From assembly GCA_019751935.1 (NCBI GenBank), contig JAIEMR010000043.1:1-8266 (forward strand): a stretch of DNA of 8,266 nt, given 5' to 3'. A program made the translations under genes and the position numbers. Shown here one piece after another: positions 5,763 through 8,266 of the stretch. Positions within the stretch are counted from its first letter, which is position 1, and every line of letters begins with the position of its first letter. Under the pieces are notes generated by a model that had not been told where the DNA came from, searched no databases, and was given only the letters and a program-made list of their open reading frames with translations. Origin of the DNA: Alphaproteobacteria bacterium (lineage in GTDB: Bacteria > Pseudomonadota > Alphaproteobacteria > Paracaedibacterales > CAIULA01).

Positions 5763-8240
5763 TTACTTTAGTGAAGGAGCTTTCTTAGTCTTTGTCTCAG
5801 TTTTCTTTGGAGCTGCTTTGGCTTTACGAGGTGCCTTTGCTGGCTGCTTAGATTTTTTCTCTATAAGCTCTCGCGCTTCTTCAGGCGTGATCTCAAGAAC
5901 ACTAATCGTCTTTGGAATCGAAACAAAGGTTGTTCCATGTTTAATATAGGGACCAAAACGACCAATTCCAATCACCATCGAAAGGTTCGAATCTGGGTTA
6001 ATTCCTATATCTTTGGGCAGCTCTTTGAGTTTCAGCGCCATTTCCAAAGTCATATCGCTTGCTGAAAAACCATTTGGAATAGAAATCCGTTTGGGCTTTG
6101 GCTTGGCGGCAGCTTTTTTCTTTGCTGGTTTTTTGCCTGTCTTTTTTTCAGTTTTTTCAGGTTCTTCTACAGGCGCAGCAGCAGACTGCCCTGGAAGAGG
6201 GTCCCACTGTAAGTACGCACCATAAGGCCCTTTTCGAAGGGTGATGGGTTCTTTTGTATCTGGATCATTTCCAATTGCTACAGGTTCACTATCGGGCCTG
6301 CCTTCGGATGAGGCATCGTTTCCTTGGCCAATGGGCCTTGTGTATTTGCATTCTGGGTAATCGGAACATCCTAAAAAGGCGCCAAATCTTCCTAATTTCA
6401 AACTGACATGCCCTTTGTTGCATAAAGGGCAAACGCGTTGTTCTTTTGCTACGCCTTGGAATAGATAACGATCAAGATCTTCTTCTAGTTTTTCAATGAC
6501 CTCGGTAATACGCAAAGGCTGCGTGGCTTCGACGGTTTCGTGAAAATCCTTCCAAAAGGATTCCATGACCTGACGCCAAGGTCTTTGACCTGATGAAATC
6601 TCATCCAGCTGTTCTTCTAAGTTGGCAGTGAAATCATATTCCACATATCGTTTGAAAAAGTGCGTTAGAAAGGATGTAACCAGGCGTCCTCTATCTTCAG
6701 GGATGAATTGACGTCTTTCTAATTTTACATAGTCACGGTCTTGTAAAACTTGGATAAGCGATGCATAGGTGGATGGCCTTCCAATGCCTAGTTCTTCAAG
6801 TTTTTTGACTAAACTTGCTTCGGTAAATCTGGGTGGGGGCTGGGTGAAATGCTGGAACGGATCAATGGATTTTGTAGCTAAAGCTTCGCCTTGATTCATA
6901 AGGGGCAAAAGGGATTCGCCGTCTTCTGCCTCTGATCCCTCATCCACGCCTTCTTGGTAAAGGCGTAAAAAGCCGTCAAAAACCTGGGTTGATCCGTTTG
7001 CCCGAAAGGTTGTTTCTTTTGTTTTATCGGTAATGTCTATGCTGACTTGATCAAAAAGCGCACTTTCCATCTGCGAGGCTAGGGTTCTTTTCCAAATCAA
7101 TTCATAAAGCCTCAACTGATTTTCATCAAGGTAAGCCGCGACTTCCTGAGGGCGCCTTGAAAGTTGAGTGGGGCGAATGGCCTCATGAGCCTCTTGGGCA
7201 TTTTTTGATTTGTTTTTAAATTGCCTTGGGGCAGAAGGCACATAATTTTCGCCATAAGCCTTGTTAAGAAAGCTCCTGGCTTCAGTAATAGCTTCTTGTG
7301 CAAGCTGAACACTGTCGGTTCTCATGTAGGTGATAAGACCTGTGGTTTCCCCGCCCATGGCCACACCTTCATAAAGCTTTTGCGCAACTTGCATTGTGCG
7401 GCTGGCGCTAAAGCCAAGCTTACGGGCGGCTTCTTGCTGTAGGGTCGACGTTATAAAAGGCGGCGCTGGATGACGTTTGGTTTGCTTTTTCTCAATAGTA
7501 TCAACTGTCAAATCATGGGACGTTAGCTCTTTGCAGATCTTATGGGCTTTTTCAGAATTTTGGATATCAAACTTTTCAAGTTTTTTACCCTGATAATGAG
7601 TCAACCGAGCGGTAAAATTTTCACGCTTTGGTGTTAAAAGGCTTGCCGAAATTGTCCAATATTCTTGGGTTATGAAAGCTTCAATTTCTTGTTCACGTTC
7701 GACAATTAAGCGCAAAGCTACCGATTGAACGCGCCCTGCGGACCTGGAACCTGGAAGTTTGCGCCATAAAACAGGCGATAGGGTAAAACCGACCAAATAA
7801 TCCAGTGCACGTCTAGCCAAATAAGCCTCTACCAGCGATGAATTAATAGCACGTGGGTGCTTCATAGCTTGGCTAACAGCTTGCTTCGTTATTTCATGAA
7901 AAACAATTCGCTGAACAGATGTGTTTTTAAGAGCCTTTTTATCTTCGAGGGCTTGCTGAACATGCCAAGAAATGGCTTCACCTTCACGGTCCGGGTCGGT
8001 TGCGAGGTAAAGATTATCAGCGCCCTTGAGAGCAGATATAATTTCGTTGATTTGTTTTTCACCGCGATTGTCGGTTTCCCAAATCATTGAAAATTGGTTG
8101 TCGGGAAGAACTGAGCCATTTTTAGGAGGTAAGTCACGAACGTGGCCATAGCTTGCGATCACAATATAATCATTGCCGAGGTATTTATTAATTGTCTTCG
8201 CTTTGGCAGGTGATTCGACTACCACCACATTCTTGGTCAA
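5763..8240 (-). CDS. topA: DNA topoisomerase I (type IA, omega protein)
   Basis: The enzyme relaxes negatively supercoiled DNA by cutting one strand, forming a 5'-phosphotyrosine link and passing the other strand. The 825-residue product is complete. The Toprim domain carries Glu9 (VVVVESPAKAK) and the acidic triad Asp82, Asp84, Glu86 (TDPDREGEAISWH). The active-site tyrosine is Tyr305 in GLITYMRTDS. RSAGRVQSVALRLIVERE (166-183) and LGIGRPSTYASLIQ (484-497) are standard core motifs. One C4 zinc finger is formed by Cys604, Cys607, Cys625 and Cys631. Two C-terminal topoisomerase repeats follow, centred on LRKGPYGAYLQ (668-678) and IGIGRFGPYIKHG (757-769), split by a Lys/Ala/Pro-rich linker (691-718). 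A Lys/Ala-rich tail (796-825) probably binds DNA. This layout is common in alphaproteobacteria, whereas E. coli TopA has more zinc fingers. Translation starts at TTG, supported by AAGGA 7 nt upstream and an in-frame TGA just before it. No promoter is visible in the 26 bases left upstream. Confidence 0.98.
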   Translation of the reverse strand: MTKNVVVVESPAKAKTINKYLGNDYIVIASYGHVRDLPPKNGSVLPDNQFSMIWETDNRGEKQINEIISALKGADNLYLATDPDREGEAISWHVQQALEDKKALKNTSVQRIVFHEITKQAVSQAMKHPRAINSSLVEAYLARRALDYLVGFTLSPVLWRKLPGSRSAGRVQSVALRLIVEREQEIEAFITQEYWTISASLLTPKRENFTARLTHYQGKKLEKFDIQNSEKAHKICKELTSHDLTVDTIEKKQTKRHPAPPFITSTLQQEAARKLGFSASRTMQVAQKLYEGVAMGGETTGLITYMRTDSVQLAQEAITEARSFLNKAYGENYVPSAPRQFKNKSKNAQEAHEAIRPTQLSRRPQEVAAYLDENQLRLYELIWKRTLASQMESALFDQVSIDITDKTKETTFRANGSTQVFDGFLRLYQEGVDEGSEAEDGESLLPLMNQGEALATKSIDPFQHFTQPPPRFTEASLVKKLEELGIGRPSTYASLIQVLQDRDYVKLERRQFIPEDRGRLVTSFLTHFFKRYVEYDFTANLEEQLDEISSGQRPWRQVMESFWKDFHETVEATQPLRITEVIEKLEEDLDRYLFQGVAKEQRVCPLCNKGHVSLKLGRFGAFLGCSDYPECKYTRPIGQGNDASSEGRPDSEPVAIGNDPDTKEPITLRKGPYGAYLQWDPLPGQSAAAPVEEPEKTEKKTGKKPAKKKAAAKPKPKRISIPNGFSASDMTLEMALKLKELPKDIGINPDSNLSMVIGIGRFGPYIKHGTTFVSIPKTISVLEITPEEARELIEKKSKQPAKAPRKAKAAPKKTETKTKKAPSLK

Positions 8241-8247
8241 TTCTTTT

Positions 8248-8252
8248 TCCTT
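8248..8252 (-). promoter_or_regulatory. Ribosome binding site of topA, supporting the TTG start
   Basis: AAGGA lies 7 nt upstream of the TTG at 8238-8240. There is no ATG between it and the in-frame TGA further upstream, and the resulting N terminus (MTKNVVVVESPAKAK) has the usual TopA length before the catalytic glutamate, so the TTG is almost certainly the true start. Confidence 0.75.
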
Positions 8253-8266
8253 TTTTATTCAAATTT

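Noticed and set aside
7112..7442. Short open frames on both strands inside topA
   Set aside because: They are out-of-frame readings of a strongly conserved topA region.

Overview
This AT-rich window (roughly 40% GC by eye) looks like part of a bacterial chromosome, most plausibly a low-GC alphaproteobacterium. A Holosporales/Caedibacter-like intracellular symbiont is my guess, not something the sequence proves. The pointers are the type of TopA (one C4 zinc finger followed by C-terminal basic repeats) and a truncated sensor gene whose layout resembles the alphaproteobacterial kinase CckA. All five genes lie on the minus strand, so the reading order runs from high to low coordinates.

In that order the window holds: (1) topA, complete, encoding DNA topoisomerase I; (2) a TerC/Alx-family integral membrane protein; (3) a 218-residue exported protein of unknown function; (4) a 1061-residue exported protein of unknown function whose C-terminal half is built from about 100-residue repeats; (5) the N-terminal 213 codons of a membrane-anchored PAS-domain sensor protein that runs off the window start. 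Gaps between genes are 74, 44, 115 and 109 bases. No convincing Rho-independent terminator was found in any of them. Genes 1 to 4 could therefore be co-transcribed, although the 115-base gap may hide a separate promoter. A promoter-like -35/-10 pair precedes gene 5.

The most interesting part is the pair of exported proteins. Residues 63-174 of the small one align without a gap to residues 343-454 of the large one, with about 50 of 112 identical by hand count, so they are adjacent paralogs. Downstream of the shared domain the large protein has one degenerate and four clear repeat units. Landmarks in the last three units recur at 101 residues, and a 19-residue charged insertion explains the 120-residue spacing of the first clear unit. 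I recognise no known family in either protein and assign no function. No RNA genes, mobile elements, CRISPR arrays or attachment sites were seen.
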